Source of the DNA: Pyxidicoccus caerfyrddinensis
Lineage (GTDB): Bacteria > Myxococcota > Myxococcia > Myxococcales > Myxococcaceae
Length of the DNA: 64,000 bases
Direction: 5' to 3'
Assembly: GCF_010894405.1 (NCBI RefSeq)
Contig: NZ_JAAIYA010000021.1
Coordinates: 62,001 to 126,000 of the forward strand
In this document: in pieces, positions 22,800 through 32,306 of the stretch
Numbering within the stretch: position 1 is the first letter of the stretch
How the letters are laid out: each line of letters opens with the position of its first letter
The notes under the pieces: generated by a model
The model's input: only the letters and a program-made list of their open reading frames with translations
What the model was told of the DNA's origin: nothing
Databases searched by the model: none
Program-made: the position numbers and the translations under genes

Positions 22800-23365
22800 G
22801 GAGCCGCCTTGCGCGAGACGGTGGAGACGACCTTCCGCTTCGGCGCGATGCGCGTCACCGTGCCGGGGCGCCGCGCATCCGCCGCCGCGCGGGCCTTCTC
22901 CTCGGCGGCCTTCGCCACGGCCAGCTTCGCCGCGAGCTGCTCCGCCTGACGCGCCCACCGCTGCCGCAGCAAGTCGCGCAGGCCGTCCTTCTGCAGGTCC
23001 ACCTGCGCCTGATGCAGCCGGTAGTGCAGGTCCTCGCGCAGCGTGCCGCGCGTCAGCGCCGCGTCCGCCGCTCCGGACAGGCCCACCACCACCTTGGGCC
23101 GCTCCTCCTGCATCTGCAGGCAGCGCAGCAGCGCGAACTGCGCGTCACGCCCCAGCTTCGCCACGTCGGGGATGAACACCACCCCGTTGGGCTGCTTGAG
23201 CGCTCCGGGCAGGTCCGCCGCCTGCCTCACCTCCACCAGCTCCACGTCGAAGCTGCGCGCGGCCTCCTGTGCCCAGGAGCGGCGCTCCTCCTCCGTGCCG
23301 CCATGGATGAGCAGCGACGAACGGTTACAGACGAGTTCCTCTTCACGATACCCGCGCGGTGTCAC
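22781..23365 (-). CDS. Degenerate sigma-54-activator-like AAA domain protein
   Basis: A 194-residue protein that follows the NtrC-type AAA fold without its ATP-binding residues. LLIHGGTEEERRSWAQEAA sits where Walker A (GESGTGKE) belongs, so the P-loop Lys is missing. GVVFIPDVAKLGRDAQFALLRCLQ matches the Walker B region (FLDEVGELSLEMQAKLLRVLQ), with DE changed to PD. REDLHYRLHQAQVDL matches the sensor II side (REDLYYRLNVVPI). There is no GAFTGA loop and no HTH. The C-terminus is Ala/Arg/Lys-rich. It probably binds a partner rather than hydrolysing ATP. The start is a GTG with AGGGGGT upstream. Confidence 0.8.
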   Translation of the reverse strand: MTPRGYREEELVCNRSSLLIHGGTEEERRSWAQEAARSFDVELVEVRQAADLPGALKQPNGVVFIPDVAKLGRDAQFALLRCLQMQEERPKVVVGLSGAADAALTRGTLREDLHYRLHQAQVDLQKDGLRDLLRQRWARQAEQLAAKLAVAKAAEEKARAAADARRPGTVTRIAPKRKVVSTVSRKAAPRNAVR

Positions 23366-23523
23366 CGGATGACCCCCTGCTGTCTGGAAAATCGTGTCTG
23401 AGGGAGTCTAACGCCCTACCGGGTCCTCCGTTCAATGGGTGACGCGTCTTCACAGGTATGTCACATCGCATCCCACCTGAAATCCCTTTCACGTGAGACA
23501 AGGTGGGCTGACAGGAATTACCC

Positions 23524-24885
23524 TCAGGCGGTGGGCACCACCATGACGGGCCGGCGGCAGCGGGCCACCAGCTCACGGGCCACCGCGCCCTTGAGGGCAT
23601 CCGGCTCCCGCGAGGGCTCCGGCGACGTGCCCACGCACACCAGGTCCACGCCTTCGCGCTCCGTGGCCTGGCAGATGGCCAGCGTCACGTCGTCCCCGGT
23701 GACGCCCTCCACGCTCCAGTGCACCGTCTGCGCCCCCGCGTCGCGCGGCACCAGTCCCCACAGCCGCTGGAGCACCCGGTCCTTCTCCCGCGGCGGCTCG
23801 GGCAGCACGCCGTAGTAGTCGTGGAAGGCCACCTCCCCCGAGCGCCGTCGGTGGACGTGAAGCAGGTGGACGCGGCCTCCGGGCCCCACCAGCGTGCGCG
23901 CCTGGGAGATGGCGCGCGCGCTGGCCTCCGAGAAGTCCACCGGCACCAGCACGCTGCGAGGCGCCACGGCCGGACGCGGTTCGCGCAGCGAGGGCGGCAC
24001 GCACACCACGGACTGCTCCGCGTGCCGCAGCACCCCCGCGGACACCGAGCCATGCCACAGCCGGCCCAGCCCGCCGCGCGCATGCGTGCCCACCACGACC
24101 AGGTCCGCCCCGCGCGCGTGCGCCACGTGCAGCAGGTGGTCCGCCGGCCGCCCGAAACCGGGCTCCAGCACCACCTCCAGGCGGCCCTCTCCCTCGAGCA
24201 TCCCCACGCGCTCGCAGACGTCGCGCTGCAGCACCCGCTCCACGGCGGGGTCCAGCGCCTCCATGTTCCGCACCGTCGGCTCCAGCACCTCCACGTGCAC
24301 GGGCGTGTGGATGCCCAGCCGCTCACGCGCCTCCAGCGGCGAGCACACGTAGGTGGCCAGCACGTCGCACGGGCCCACCCGGCGCACCTCGCGGAGGAAC
24401 GTCACGGCGGCGTCGGAGGTGCCCGAACACGGGTCCACCCCCACCATCACCAACAGTCGCCTGCGCCCGCGCAACCAGTCCACCAGGGCCGCCTCGCGCC
24501 GCACCGCCAGCACCGGGGCGCAGCCGTGCCTCGCCAGCCGCTCGGGCATGGCGGCGCGCCGCCACGCCGGGGTGCGCCAGCCGTCGGCCGCCACCACCAC
24601 CCAGCGCCCGTGCCGGCACTCCTCGTCGCTGAGCACCTCCTCCGCCGCGGTGCTGGCGCGCAGCACCGGCCGCACCACCCCGGCCACCGGCCTCAACCGG
24701 GCGCTCTCTTCCTCCAGCCGCTGGAGGGCACCGGCCTCCGCGTCCCTCCCCATGGGGCCGGGCGGTTCACCGTCCAGGATGCCGAGCAGCAGCAGGGGCT
24801 CGTTCAGCCTGGCCGCCAGCGCCGCCGCCACGTTCGCCGCTTCTGCCGACTCGGGGGAGAGGTTCGTCGCACAAACGATGGCCAT
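23524..24885 (-). CDS. Triple universal stress protein (UspA) domain protein
   Basis: A 453-residue protein with three USP units: about 1-130, 140-305 and 310-453. GGAGGGCGGCC precedes the ATG. The middle unit has the ATP-binding signature GTHARGGLGRLWHGSVS. The first and third have degenerate versions (AADGWRTPAWRRAAMPERL; GTSPEPSREPDALKGAVA). Each unit ends in a family-type strand (VLAVRR, VVCVPPS, VMVVP). Tandem USP proteins usually bind ATP in one half and use the other structurally. There is no membrane or kinase domain, so it is a stress-response or nucleotide-sensing protein whose partner is not evident. Confidence 0.9.
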   Translation of the reverse strand: MAIVCATNLSPESAEAANVAAALAARLNEPLLLLGILDGEPPGPMGRDAEAGALQRLEEESARLRPVAGVVRPVLRASTAAEEVLSDEECRHGRWVVVAADGWRTPAWRRAAMPERLARHGCAPVLAVRREAALVDWLRGRRRLLVMVGVDPCSGTSDAAVTFLREVRRVGPCDVLATYVCSPLEARERLGIHTPVHVEVLEPTVRNMEALDPAVERVLQRDVCERVGMLEGEGRLEVVLEPGFGRPADHLLHVAHARGADLVVVGTHARGGLGRLWHGSVSAGVLRHAEQSVVCVPPSLREPRPAVAPRSVLVPVDFSEASARAISQARTLVGPGGRVHLLHVHRRRSGEVAFHDYYGVLPEPPREKDRVLQRLWGLVPRDAGAQTVHWSVEGVTGDDVTLAICQATEREGVDLVCVGTSPEPSREPDALKGAVARELVARCRRPVMVVPTA

Positions 24886-25006
24886 GGCCGCCCTCCTTCA
24901 TCGGGGTTGCGGGAGCCACCCCGTGAGGGAACAGATGCACACGGCCTCGCCGGGCGGCAGACGCCTTCGCTCGCCCGCCCCCCTGCTTCGAGGGACGGCC
25001 GGGGCG

Positions 25007-25420
25007 TCACTTCGCGCGCGGCGTGCCGTGCCCGTCGGAGTTGGTGTGGTCCTGCTCCTCGCCCTTACCGCCCCGCAGGTCGTCCTGGCCCAGGGTGATG
25101 AGAATCACCCGCTCGCCATTGCTGGTGTAGCGGTACGGATGGCCCCACGGGTCCACCGGCAGGGACGGGAGGTACTTCGGCACCAGCAGCTGCTGGAGGT
25201 CCGCCTCCTCCGGCAGCGTGTTCCCATCCGCGCGGTAGCGCTCCAGGGCGTCCTCCAGCACCGCGAAGTCCTGGTGGATGCGGTCCGCGTAGATGGCCCG
25301 GGAGCGGAAGAGGGCCGAGCCCAGCACCGTGCCGATGAGCCCGAGCGCGAACACCAGCCCCACCCAGAGAATGGGGGAGCGTCGGGAAGGCGGCGGCAGG
25401 ACGTCCGAGGTGGGGCTCAT
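25007..25420 (-). CDS. GspG-like pseudopilin-domain protein without prepilin signal
   Basis: A 137-residue protein with one N-terminal helix (PILWVGLVFALGLIGTVLGSALF) and a GspG-type C-terminal domain: DFAVLEDALERYRADGNTLP, LLVPKYLPSLPVDPWGHPYRY, then a DLRGGKG segment at the calcium-loop position. Type II secretion major pseudopilins normally start with a short basic leader and G/FTLIEV. Here Pro/Ser-rich residues and a plain membrane anchor stand instead, so it is not expected to be processed by prepilin peptidase. No other secretion gene is nearby. Its stop is 586 bases from nothing but the USP gene, and its ATG lies just 8 bp past the cyclase gene, suggesting cotranscription with that gene. 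Confidence 0.82.
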   Translation of the reverse strand: MSPTSDVLPPPSRRSPILWVGLVFALGLIGTVLGSALFRSRAIYADRIHQDFAVLEDALERYRADGNTLPEEADLQQLLVPKYLPSLPVDPWGHPYRYTSNGERVILITLGQDDLRGGKGEEQDHTNSDGHGTPRAK

Positions 25421-25428
25421 GGACGCCC

Positions 25429-26889
25429 TTATAGCGCGCGGTACAGCGGGACGGGCTGCTGCTTGCCCTTCAGCCGCACCGGCGGCAGGTCCTCGAAGGC
25501 GGTGTCATTGGCGTTGACCAGCTCGCGGGTGCGCTCGCCGACGAGGATTTCCCCCGGGCCGGCCAGCGCGCACAGCCGCGCGGCCACATTCACCGCGTCG
25601 CCAATGCAGGTGTACTCGGCGCGCACCGTGCTGCCGATGTTGCCCGCGACGACGACGCCCGAGTTGATGCCGATGCCCAGCTCCAGCACCAGCGGCCGGC
25701 CCTCGCGCCCGTTGGCGGCCCACTCCGCCTCCGCCTCGATGCGCAGGTCCGCCATGGCGTCCATCATCATCTTCGCGCACTGGAGCGCGCGCAGCGCGTC
25801 GTCCGTGCGGGCCACCGGCGCGCCGAAGACGGCCATCAGCCCGTCGCCGAGGAACTTGTCCAGCGTGCCGCCACACGTGAAGACCGCGTCCGACAGCCGC
25901 CCGAGCACCTGGTTGAGCACGCCCACCACCTGCTCTGGCGGCAGGCTCTCCGCCAGCCCGGTGAAGTTGCGGATGTCCGAGAACAGCACCGTCACCTCGC
26001 GCTTCTCACCGGTGAGCACCACCGCGTCCGCGCTCTTGAGGATTTCGTCCACCACCGCATCGGATGTGTAGCGCGCGAACAGCTTGCGCATGCGCTCCGT
26101 CTCGCCGGTGCGCCGCACCACGCTCTCGATTCGCGCGGCCAGCTCGTCCATGGAGGCGGACTTGTTGACGTAGTCATCCGCGCCCGCGCGCAGGCCGCGC
26201 ACGCGCTCGGCCTCGCGGTCATTCGCGGTGAGGATGATGACCGGCACGCCGCGACTGGGGCCTTCCTTCAGCCGCCGGCACAGCTCCACGCCGTCCAGGC
26301 CGGGCATCTCCAAGTCGCTCAGGACGATGGCGGGCTGCAGGCGGCTCATGCCCTCCAGCGCCTCGAACGGGTCCTGGTAGCAGAGCACCTCGTAGTTCAG
26401 CGCGACGAGCCCCTCCTGCACGAAGGCACAGGCCAGCGGGCTGTCATCCACCACCACCACGCGGCGGCGGCCGTCGATGAAGGGACGCGGCGCCTCCTGC
26501 CGTCCGGCGATGCGGTTCTGCAGGCCGAGCGCCTCGTAGATCTGCTTGTACGTGCAGTGGCCCAGCTCGACGAGGATTTCGCCCAGCTTGCGGCCGTCGC
26601 GGCGCTGGCGGGCAAGTGCTTCCTCCAGCTGCGCGAGCGTCACGTACTTGAGCCCCACGAGCAGCTCGCCCAGCGCGGGCTGGAGGGGGCTCTTGTCCTG
26701 GTGCAGCCCGAGCGCCTCGCCCAGCGCGTCCTGAATCTGCTCGCGCGTGACGTAGCCGAGGGAGATGAGGGCCTCGCCCACGCGCTGGCCGGTGAGGGCC
26801 TGCAGGGCAAGGGCCTCCTGCACCTGACTGGGCGTGACGATGCCCAGCTTGAGCAGCAGGTCACCGAACAGGGGGCTCGAAGCACTCAT
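25429..26889 (-). CDS. Receiver-coupled class III adenylate/guanylate cyclase with GspE-N-type modules
   Basis: A 486-residue signalling protein. Residues 1-135 hold repeated helical modules of the type II secretion GspE N-terminal kind ([21 protein letters not shown], then [20 protein letters not shown], then [20 protein letters not shown]). A response-regulator receiver follows ([13 protein letters not shown], phospho-acceptor in [13 protein letters not shown], Lys in DDYVNKSAS). The class III cyclase domain has [21 protein letters not shown] and [12 protein letters not shown]. Metal and transition-state residues appear intact, so cyclase activity is expected. The start at 26889 is chosen over the longer frame. 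It probably makes cAMP or cGMP under control of an unlinked histidine kinase. Confidence 0.9.
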   Translation of the reverse strand: MSASSPLFGDLLLKLGIVTPSQVQEALALQALTGQRVGEALISLGYVTREQIQDALGEALGLHQDKSPLQPALGELLVGLKYVTLAQLEEALARQRRDGRKLGEILVELGHCTYKQIYEALGLQNRIAGRQEAPRPFIDGRRRVVVVDDSPLACAFVQEGLVALNYEVLCYQDPFEALEGMSRLQPAIVLSDLEMPGLDGVELCRRLKEGPSRGVPVIILTANDREAERVRGLRAGADDYVNKSASMDELAARIESVVRRTGETERMRKLFARYTSDAVVDEILKSADAVVLTGEKREVTVLFSDIRNFTGLAESLPPEQVVGVLNQVLGRLSDAVFTCGGTLDKFLGDGLMAVFGAPVARTDDALRALQCAKMMMDAMADLRIEAEAEWAANGREGRPLVLELGIGINSGVVVAGNIGSTVRAEYTCIGDAVNVAARLCALAGPGEILVGERTRELVNANDTAFEDLPPVRLKGKQQPVPLYRAL

Positions 26890-26949
26890 GGAGGCAGATC
26901 CTACACCGCACGCGAGGCGTGTGGCGGGGGTCTCGGCTGACACGGGCCG

Positions 26950-27969
26950 TCAGCGGGAGGGGCTCTTCGGGCGGGGGCCGGGGGCGGGGAGCAGCAGCTC
27001 CACGCGGCGGTTGGCCTCGCGCCCCTGGGACGTCTCGTTCGACGCGATGGGTCTGTCGGCCCCATGACCCTGGGCGTCGAGCCGGTCCGCGGGCACACCC
27101 TGCGCCACGAGGTACTCGCGCACCGCCTCCGCCCGGGACTGGGTCAGGGCGCGGCTGACGTCCGCATCGCCGCGGTTGTCGGTGTGGCTCGCGATGACGA
27201 CCGGGGACAGCTCGGGGTGCACCAGGAGCACCCGGGCCACGTTGTCCAGCAGTGGGAATGAGCGAGCCTGCAGGGTCGCCGTGCCGGAGTCGAAGACGAT
27301 GCGCTCGCGCAGCTCCAGGCGGCCCTGCCGGATGAGGACGAGCTGCTTCTGCTTGGACGGGCAGCCCTGGTTGTCCGCGGCGCCCCGCTCGCGAGGGCAG
27401 TTGTCGCGGTGGTCCGCCACGGAGTCCCCGTCCGCGTCGCGCTCGGGGCAGCCGCGCAGTGAGGGGAAGCCCTCCTCCCCGGGGCAGGCGTCGCTCTCAT
27501 CCGGGACGCCGTCGTGGTCCGCGTCCTGCTCGGGGCAGCCGTCGCGGGAGGCAGGCCCGGCTTCTTCGGGGCACCTGTCCGCCGCGCCCTCCAGGCCATC
27601 CCGGTCCAGGTCCTCCACCGGGCAGCCCTGGCGCTCCAGCACGCCGACGACGCGGGGGCACGAATCCTTCGCGTCCTCCACGCCGTCCCCGTCCCCGTCG
27701 CGCACGGGGCAGCCCTCGCGGGACGCGGGGCCGGCGAGGCGCGCGCACTTGTCCACCGAGTCGTCCACGCCGTCTCCGTCCGTGTCCTTCGGCGGGCAGC
27801 CGCGCGTGGCGGAGGAGCCCCGCGCTTCCGGGCAGGCGTCGTCCGCGTTGAGCACGCCGTCCCTGTCGTCGTCGGCGCCGGGCCGGTCCTCGGGAGCGTG
27901 GCGGCAACCGAGCGAGAGCGCCCCCAGCGTGAGGGTGAGCAGGGTGAGTCGGAGGCGTGCGTGCGTCAT
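26950..27969 (-). CDS. OmpA-family lipoprotein with thrombospondin type 3 repeats
   Basis: A 339-residue outer-membrane lipoprotein. The lipobox is LGALSLGC (Cys at 22). Residues 35-200 are about seven calcium-binding TSP3-type repeats of the form D-x-D-x-D-G-V-x-D then CP, for example KDTDGDGVDDSVDKC. Residues 215-330 are an OmpA C-terminal peptidoglycan-binding domain (RIVFDSGTATLQ, SHTDNRGDADVSRALTQSRA, GHGADRPIASNETSQGREAN). It should tie the outer membrane to the wall. The frame runs upstream past 28300 inside the kinase gene but the signal peptide fixes the start at 27969. Confidence 0.92.
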   Translation of the reverse strand: MTHARLRLTLLTLTLGALSLGCRHAPEDRPGADDDRDGVLNADDACPEARGSSATRGCPPKDTDGDGVDDSVDKCARLAGPASREGCPVRDGDGDGVEDAKDSCPRVVGVLERQGCPVEDLDRDGLEGAADRCPEEAGPASRDGCPEQDADHDGVPDESDACPGEEGFPSLRGCPERDADGDSVADHRDNCPRERGAADNQGCPSKQKQLVLIRQGRLELRERIVFDSGTATLQARSFPLLDNVARVLLVHPELSPVVIASHTDNRGDADVSRALTQSRAEAVREYLVAQGVPADRLDAQGHGADRPIASNETSQGREANRRVELLLPAPGPRPKSPSR

Positions 27970-28043
27970 GTCGGCGGCAACAGAGCGCAGGGGGGGCGGG
28001 CTGTCCAGGAGCCGTGCGGTGTGACGGGCGGTGAAGCGCGAGC

Positions 28044-31000
28044 CTACGTGCCGAGCGGCAGCTCCACGGTGAAGGTGGAGCCCTCGCCCGGCTTGCTCTC
28101 CAGGCGGATGCAGCCGCCGTGGGCCTCGACGATTCGGCGGGTAATCCAGAGCCCCAGGCCCAGTCCCTTGAAGTGCTGCACCGAGGCCGAGCGCTCGAAG
28201 CGCTCGAAGATGCGCTCCTGCTCCTCGGGCGCGACGCCGATGCCCTCGTCGCGCACGGCGAGCCGCGCCACCGGCCCCTCCATGTCTACCGTCACCTGCA
28301 CCGGACGGCCCGCGCCGTACTTGGCCGCGTTGGACAGCAGGTTGACGAGCACCTGCTCCAGTCGCAGCCGGTCCCACTTGCCCGTCACCGCGGCGTCCAA
28401 TGAGAGCCGCACCTCGCTGCCGGCACGGGCCAGCTCCTCGGACATGCGCGCCACCAGCTCGCGCGTGAGGGCCGCGAGGTCCACCTCCTCGCGCTGGAGA
28501 TTCAAGCGCCCGGAGCTGATGCGCGACACGTCCATCAGGTCATCGATGAGCAGCCCCAGCCGCTGGCTCGCGCGCGCCGCCTTCTCCGCGCGCTCCGCCA
28601 GCCCGTTCGCCGCCATGGCCTCCTTCGCCATGCGCGCGAGCAGGTGAATCTGGAGCTGGAGCGCGTTGAGCGGGGACTTCAGCTCGTGGCCCGCCACCGA
28701 GAGCAACTCATCGCGCGCCTTCACCGCCTGCGTGGCCGCGCCGTACAGCCGTGCGTCCTCGATGGCGAGCGCCGCCCGCGCCGCGAGGCTCTCCAGCAGG
28801 GCGCGCTCCTCCAGGGTGTACTCGCGCCCTTGCGCTTCACGCATGACGCCCAGCGTGCCGAGCACGCGGCCTCGCGCGCCCAGGGGGACGACGATGACGC
28901 TCTGCGGGCCGTAGCGCTCCAGGAAGGACACGCCCTCGGGAAGCTGGTCGCCGTGCAGCTCCTGCGCTTCCAGCCGGGGCACGAAGAGCGTCTGCCCGCT
29001 GGCGGCCACGCGGCCGGCCAGTCCCTCTCCGAGCCTCGCGGGGAAGCGGCGCAGCGAGTCCTCCAGCACCGCGCGGGCCTCCGGGTCCGGGTGGTGGACC
29101 GACACGACGTCCAGGTGTTCCCTGTCCGCGGCGAGGAGCTGGAGCACGCACGCATCGCCGATGGCCTCGGACACCTTGCGGGCCAGCACGTCGAGCACGC
29201 TGGTCAGGTCCAGCCCGGCCTCCGCGATGAGCTGGCTGACCTGCACCAGCACGTGGAGCCGCGCGGCGCTGCGGCGGCTCTCCTCCTCCGCCGCGCGAGC
29301 CATGCGCAGCAGGCGCGCGTTGTCGATGGCCAGGGCCGCGCGGCCCGCCAGCTCCTCCGCAAGCGCGAGGTCCGCGTCGTCGAAGGGCGCGCGAGCCTCA
29401 CTCCGCACGAAGGTGAGCGCGCCGAGCGTGCGCTGGCGCGCGACGAGCGGCGTGACGATGAGCGAGCCCACCTCGGGCGCCTGGGCGCCTTCTGTCTGCC
29501 GCGGAGGATCCACGTGCATCACCAGCACCTTCGCCAGCGCGCCCGTCGGCTCACCTCGCGGCGCATCGTGGGGCACATCGTGAGAGCGAGCCCCCGAGGC
29601 CATCGCCCGTGGGTGCTCCTCGGCCCCCACCTCGGACAGTTCCGCCCTTCCTCCCGCGGCCTTCCCCGCCGCGCGCGTCATCATCCGCGAGCGCCCCGTG
29701 GCCAGCACCTCGGTGAGCAGCGACGCATGCCACGGCTCTCCCCGCTCCTCGGGAGCCTTCAGCGGCTCCGAGGGCAGTACCGCCAGCCGCCGCACCACGC
29801 CCTCCTCGTACGAGTCCACCGTGCACCCGTCCGCGAAGCTGCCCAGCGCGAGCCGCGCCACGCCCGCCACCGTCTCCTCCCACTCCAGCGAGCCGGCCAC
29901 CAGGGCACTCGCATCCGCGAGCAGCCTCAGCCGCTGCCCCGCCGCCTCCGCCTGGAGCCGCGCCGAGCGCTCGCGCTCGTACAGCCGCGAGCGCTCCAGC
30001 GCCTGCCCACACTGCCGCGCCAGCCCGGCGATGGACGCCCGCTCCAGCGCGGAGAAGCGCTTCGCCTCCGAGAAGCCGAAGCCCAGCGTCCCGAAGATGT
30101 GCCCCTCCACGTACAGCGGCAGCAACACCAGCGAGCGCATCCGCCCCGAGGCCACCAGCGCCGCCAGCCGCGGGTAGCGCGCGCGGACCTCGTCCGGACT
30201 CTCCAGCCACACCGGCGCGCCCGTGCGCACCGCGTCGTAGCCCGGCAGGTCCCTGCCACCCTTCGGCAGCACGCGCATGGGGGCCAGCAGCTCGTCCGGT
30301 ACGCCCACCGACGCCGTCAGCTCCACCGCCTTCCCGCCCGCGTCCACCAGGTGCACCATGCCGCCCATCGCGCCCACCGCCGGCAGGCCCAATTCCAGCA
30401 CCACGCGCGCCACCTCGTCGCGGGTGAGCGCGCGGCCGAAGGCCTCCGTCACCGCCTGGAAGCGGCTGAGGCGCAGCACCTCCGTCTCCTCCACCTCCGC
30501 GCGCGCGTGCAGCACCGACTGGCGCGTGGTCTCCGCCATGCGCTCACGCTCCAGCGCCAGCCCCGCCAGCCGCGCGTAGAGGCCGAAGCGCTTCACGTCC
30601 TCCTCCGTCGGCTGCCGCGCCTCGCGGAAGAGCACCGCCAGCACGCCCGCCGCTCCCCGCCCCGACGAGAAGAAGATGGGGATCGAAAGGAGCGAGCCCG
30701 CGTCCAGCCCGCGCAGCGCCTCGGGCTCGTCCGCCAGCAGCGCGTCCCGCTCCAGCTCCGCGGCGATGTAGGGCGCCGGCGTCTCCGAGGGCCCCGGCGC
30801 ATGCGCCAGCAACCGCTGCGCGCAGATGGTCGCCGCGTCCTCGCCCACCCCGGGCGTGACGAGCGTGCGCAGCCGTCCCCCGTCACCCCACCAGCAGACG
30901 AAGGCACCGGGCGCGCCCAGCGTGGCCGCGGCTTGACGTAGGAGTTCCTCCAGCACCGCCACAACAGGCGGTGCCGCCGCGAGCCGCTCCAGGGTCCGCG

Positions 31001-31046
31001 ACATGCGGTCCACCGCGGCCATCAGGCTGCTCTCGGGCACCTTCAT
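28044..31046 (-). CDS. Large cytoplasmic histidine kinase with four GAF-type domains
   Basis: A 1000-residue kinase with no membrane segment. GAF-like regions run at about 24-170, 195-345, 370-580 (with a Gly/Ala-rich insertion near 445-500) and 600-745. HisKA has the phospho-acceptor in AGHELKSPLNALQLQIHLL. HATPase_c has LVNLLSNAAKYGAG, VRDEGIGVAPEE and GLGLGLWITRRIV, ending in STFTVELP. There is no receiver or transmitter extension. It resembles the shorter GAF kinase at 7954-9756 in architecture, and the two may be paralogues. No partner regulator is adjacent. Several GAF domains in series suggest integration of multiple intracellular signals. Confidence 0.93.
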   Translation of the reverse strand: MKVPESSLMAAVDRMSRTLERLAAAPPVVAVLEELLRQAAATLGAPGAFVCWWGDGGRLRTLVTPGVGEDAATICAQRLLAHAPGPSETPAPYIAAELERDALLADEPEALRGLDAGSLLSIPIFFSSGRGAAGVLAVLFREARQPTEEDVKRFGLYARLAGLALERERMAETTRQSVLHARAEVEETEVLRLSRFQAVTEAFGRALTRDEVARVVLELGLPAVGAMGGMVHLVDAGGKAVELTASVGVPDELLAPMRVLPKGGRDLPGYDAVRTGAPVWLESPDEVRARYPRLAALVASGRMRSLVLLPLYVEGHIFGTLGFGFSEAKRFSALERASIAGLARQCGQALERSRLYERERSARLQAEAAGQRLRLLADASALVAGSLEWEETVAGVARLALGSFADGCTVDSYEEGVVRRLAVLPSEPLKAPEERGEPWHASLLTEVLATGRSRMMTRAAGKAAGGRAELSEVGAEEHPRAMASGARSHDVPHDAPRGEPTGALAKVLVMHVDPPRQTEGAQAPEVGSLIVTPLVARQRTLGALTFVRSEARAPFDDADLALAEELAGRAALAIDNARLLRMARAAEEESRRSAARLHVLVQVSQLIAEAGLDLTSVLDVLARKVSEAIGDACVLQLLAADREHLDVVSVHHPDPEARAVLEDSLRRFPARLGEGLAGRVAASGQTLFVPRLEAQELHGDQLPEGVSFLERYGPQSVIVVPLGARGRVLGTLGVMREAQGREYTLEERALLESLAARAALAIEDARLYGAATQAVKARDELLSVAGHELKSPLNALQLQIHLLARMAKEAMAANGLAERAEKAARASQRLGLLIDDLMDVSRISSGRLNLQREEVDLAALTRELVARMSEELARAGSEVRLSLDAAVTGKWDRLRLEQVLVNLLSNAAKYGAGRPVQVTVDMEGPVARLAVRDEGIGVAPEEQERIFERFERSASVQHFKGLGLGLWITRRIVEAHGGCIRLESKPGEGSTFTVELPLGT

Positions 31047-31127
31047 GCCCCACTCCCCCCGGCACGGGCCTGCGACACCCTGCCTCGGGCTTCAGTCTCC
31101 CACGTCCGGGGAATCCGCGAAACCCGC

Positions 31128-31155
31128 CACACCCTGTCCGAGGGTACAGGGTGTG
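31128..31155 (-). terminator. Hairpin after the DUF155 gene
   Basis: CACACCCTGT and ACAGGGTGTG are a perfect 10-bp inverted repeat with an 8-base loop, 10 bp past the leftward gene's stop. On the minus strand it is followed by GCGGGTTTCGC, so it is a plausible terminator with a weak T run. Confidence 0.65.
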
Positions 31156-31164
31156 GATTCGACC

Positions 31165-32286
31165 TCAGTGGTCCAATACCCGGAAGAAGGCGAAGACGAT
31201 TTCGAGCGCGATGAGCAGGATGACGACCACCTCGAGCGTGTGCGAGCGGTCGATGTCGACATCCCCCTTGAGCAGGGCATACGTCTGGGCCAGCAGCTCC
31301 TGCTTACGCGTGACGGAGTCCTGCCAGTTGGGGATGCGCATGCGGCGCACCGCGCCCTCGTAGACCTTGGCCAGGTAGAAGTCGCCGATGACCTTGAGGC
31401 TGTTCTCCACGCGCTCGATGAACTCGTTGAGGTCCACCAGCGTGCCGAGCGTCTGCCGCGTCAGGTTGCGATACGGGCTGCGGAACAGCCGCGTCCACTC
31501 GTGGCGCTTGGCCTGCACCTCGTCGTGGATGCGGGCGATGTGCTCGTCCAGCCGCTCGTCGTAGTAGCGGAACTCCAACAACTGCGCGTTGGCGATTTCG
31601 AGCAGGTCCGGGATGTCTCCGGAGCCGGACGGCTCGTAGACGAAGGCGCTGTTCCAGTCGATGACGACCAGGTCGTTGACGGTGTAGCTGAAGCGCGCCT
31701 TCGTCACGGACTCGCTCTCGCCGGAGGACAGCGGCACGGCGCCGTTCTCCCCCAGCAGCAGCCGGGCGAGGTCCATGCGGGCGAACAACTCCTCCGCGCT
31801 CGGGTTGCCGCGGACGCTCTCCGCGAAGATGACGGTGTAGCTCTCGCTCTGGTCCCACAGGTGCGGGTTCTGCACCGCGGTGGCAATGGTGCGGCGCACG
31901 CCCTCCACGAGCTCCAGTGCCAGGTCTTCCAGCGCCTGGCTGTCATAGAGCTCGTCGGCCACGCGCGTGAGGTGCTCCACCGGGGTGCCGGGGACGACGG
32001 GGACGCGGAGGATGATGGACGCGGCGCCGTGGTCGAACAGGCGCGCGGTGGCATCCACGGTGACGGGGCCGTCACGCAGGGCCAGCGGCTTGCGGCCCAG
32101 CTCATAGGCCAGGGGTGGATTGGGGAGCTGGATGTACTGACTGTTCTCGCGTGACAGCTTCAGTCGGCGAGCGTCCTCGGTGATGGCCTTGCGCGCACGC
32201 TCGAGGTCGATTTCCTCGGCGATGTCGAAGGTGCGGTAGCAGAGGACGTGGGCCTTGTCGAAGAGCAGGGGGACTTCGGCAGCCAT
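31165..32286 (-). CDS. DUF155 / RMND1-Sif2 family membrane protein
   Basis: A 373-residue protein beginning MAAEVPLLFDKAHVLCYRTF. The N-terminal two-thirds form a soluble domain with ARLFDHGAASIILRVPV and a long central helix region (LEFRYYDERLDEHIARIHDEV). The C-terminus has the hallmark terminal helix of the RMND1/Sif2/YagE family (TLEVVVILLIALEIVFAFFR). Members in eukaryotes support mitochondrial translation and yeast sporulation; bacterial roles are not defined. The start at 32286 is chosen because homology-like sequence begins there; the frame is open upstream across the next gene but is shadow. Confidence 0.87.
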   Translation of the reverse strand: MAAEVPLLFDKAHVLCYRTFDIAEEIDLERARKAITEDARRLKLSRENSQYIQLPNPPLAYELGRKPLALRDGPVTVDATARLFDHGAASIILRVPVVPGTPVEHLTRVADELYDSQALEDLALELVEGVRRTIATAVQNPHLWDQSESYTVIFAESVRGNPSAEELFARMDLARLLLGENGAVPLSSGESESVTKARFSYTVNDLVVIDWNSAFVYEPSGSGDIPDLLEIANAQLLEFRYYDERLDEHIARIHDEVQAKRHEWTRLFRSPYRNLTRQTLGTLVDLNEFIERVENSLKVIGDFYLAKVYEGAVRRMRIPNWQDSVTRKQELLAQTYALLKGDVDIDRSHTLEVVVILLIALEIVFAFFRVLDH

Positions 32287-32306
32287 GGTGACAGGAAGCC
32301 TAACCG

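Noticed and set aside
28644-30941. A 765-codon plus-strand open frame opposite the large histidine kinase
   Set aside because: Composition is Arg/His/Gln-rich with no domain. The minus-strand kinase has complete motifs throughout, so this is an antisense shadow.
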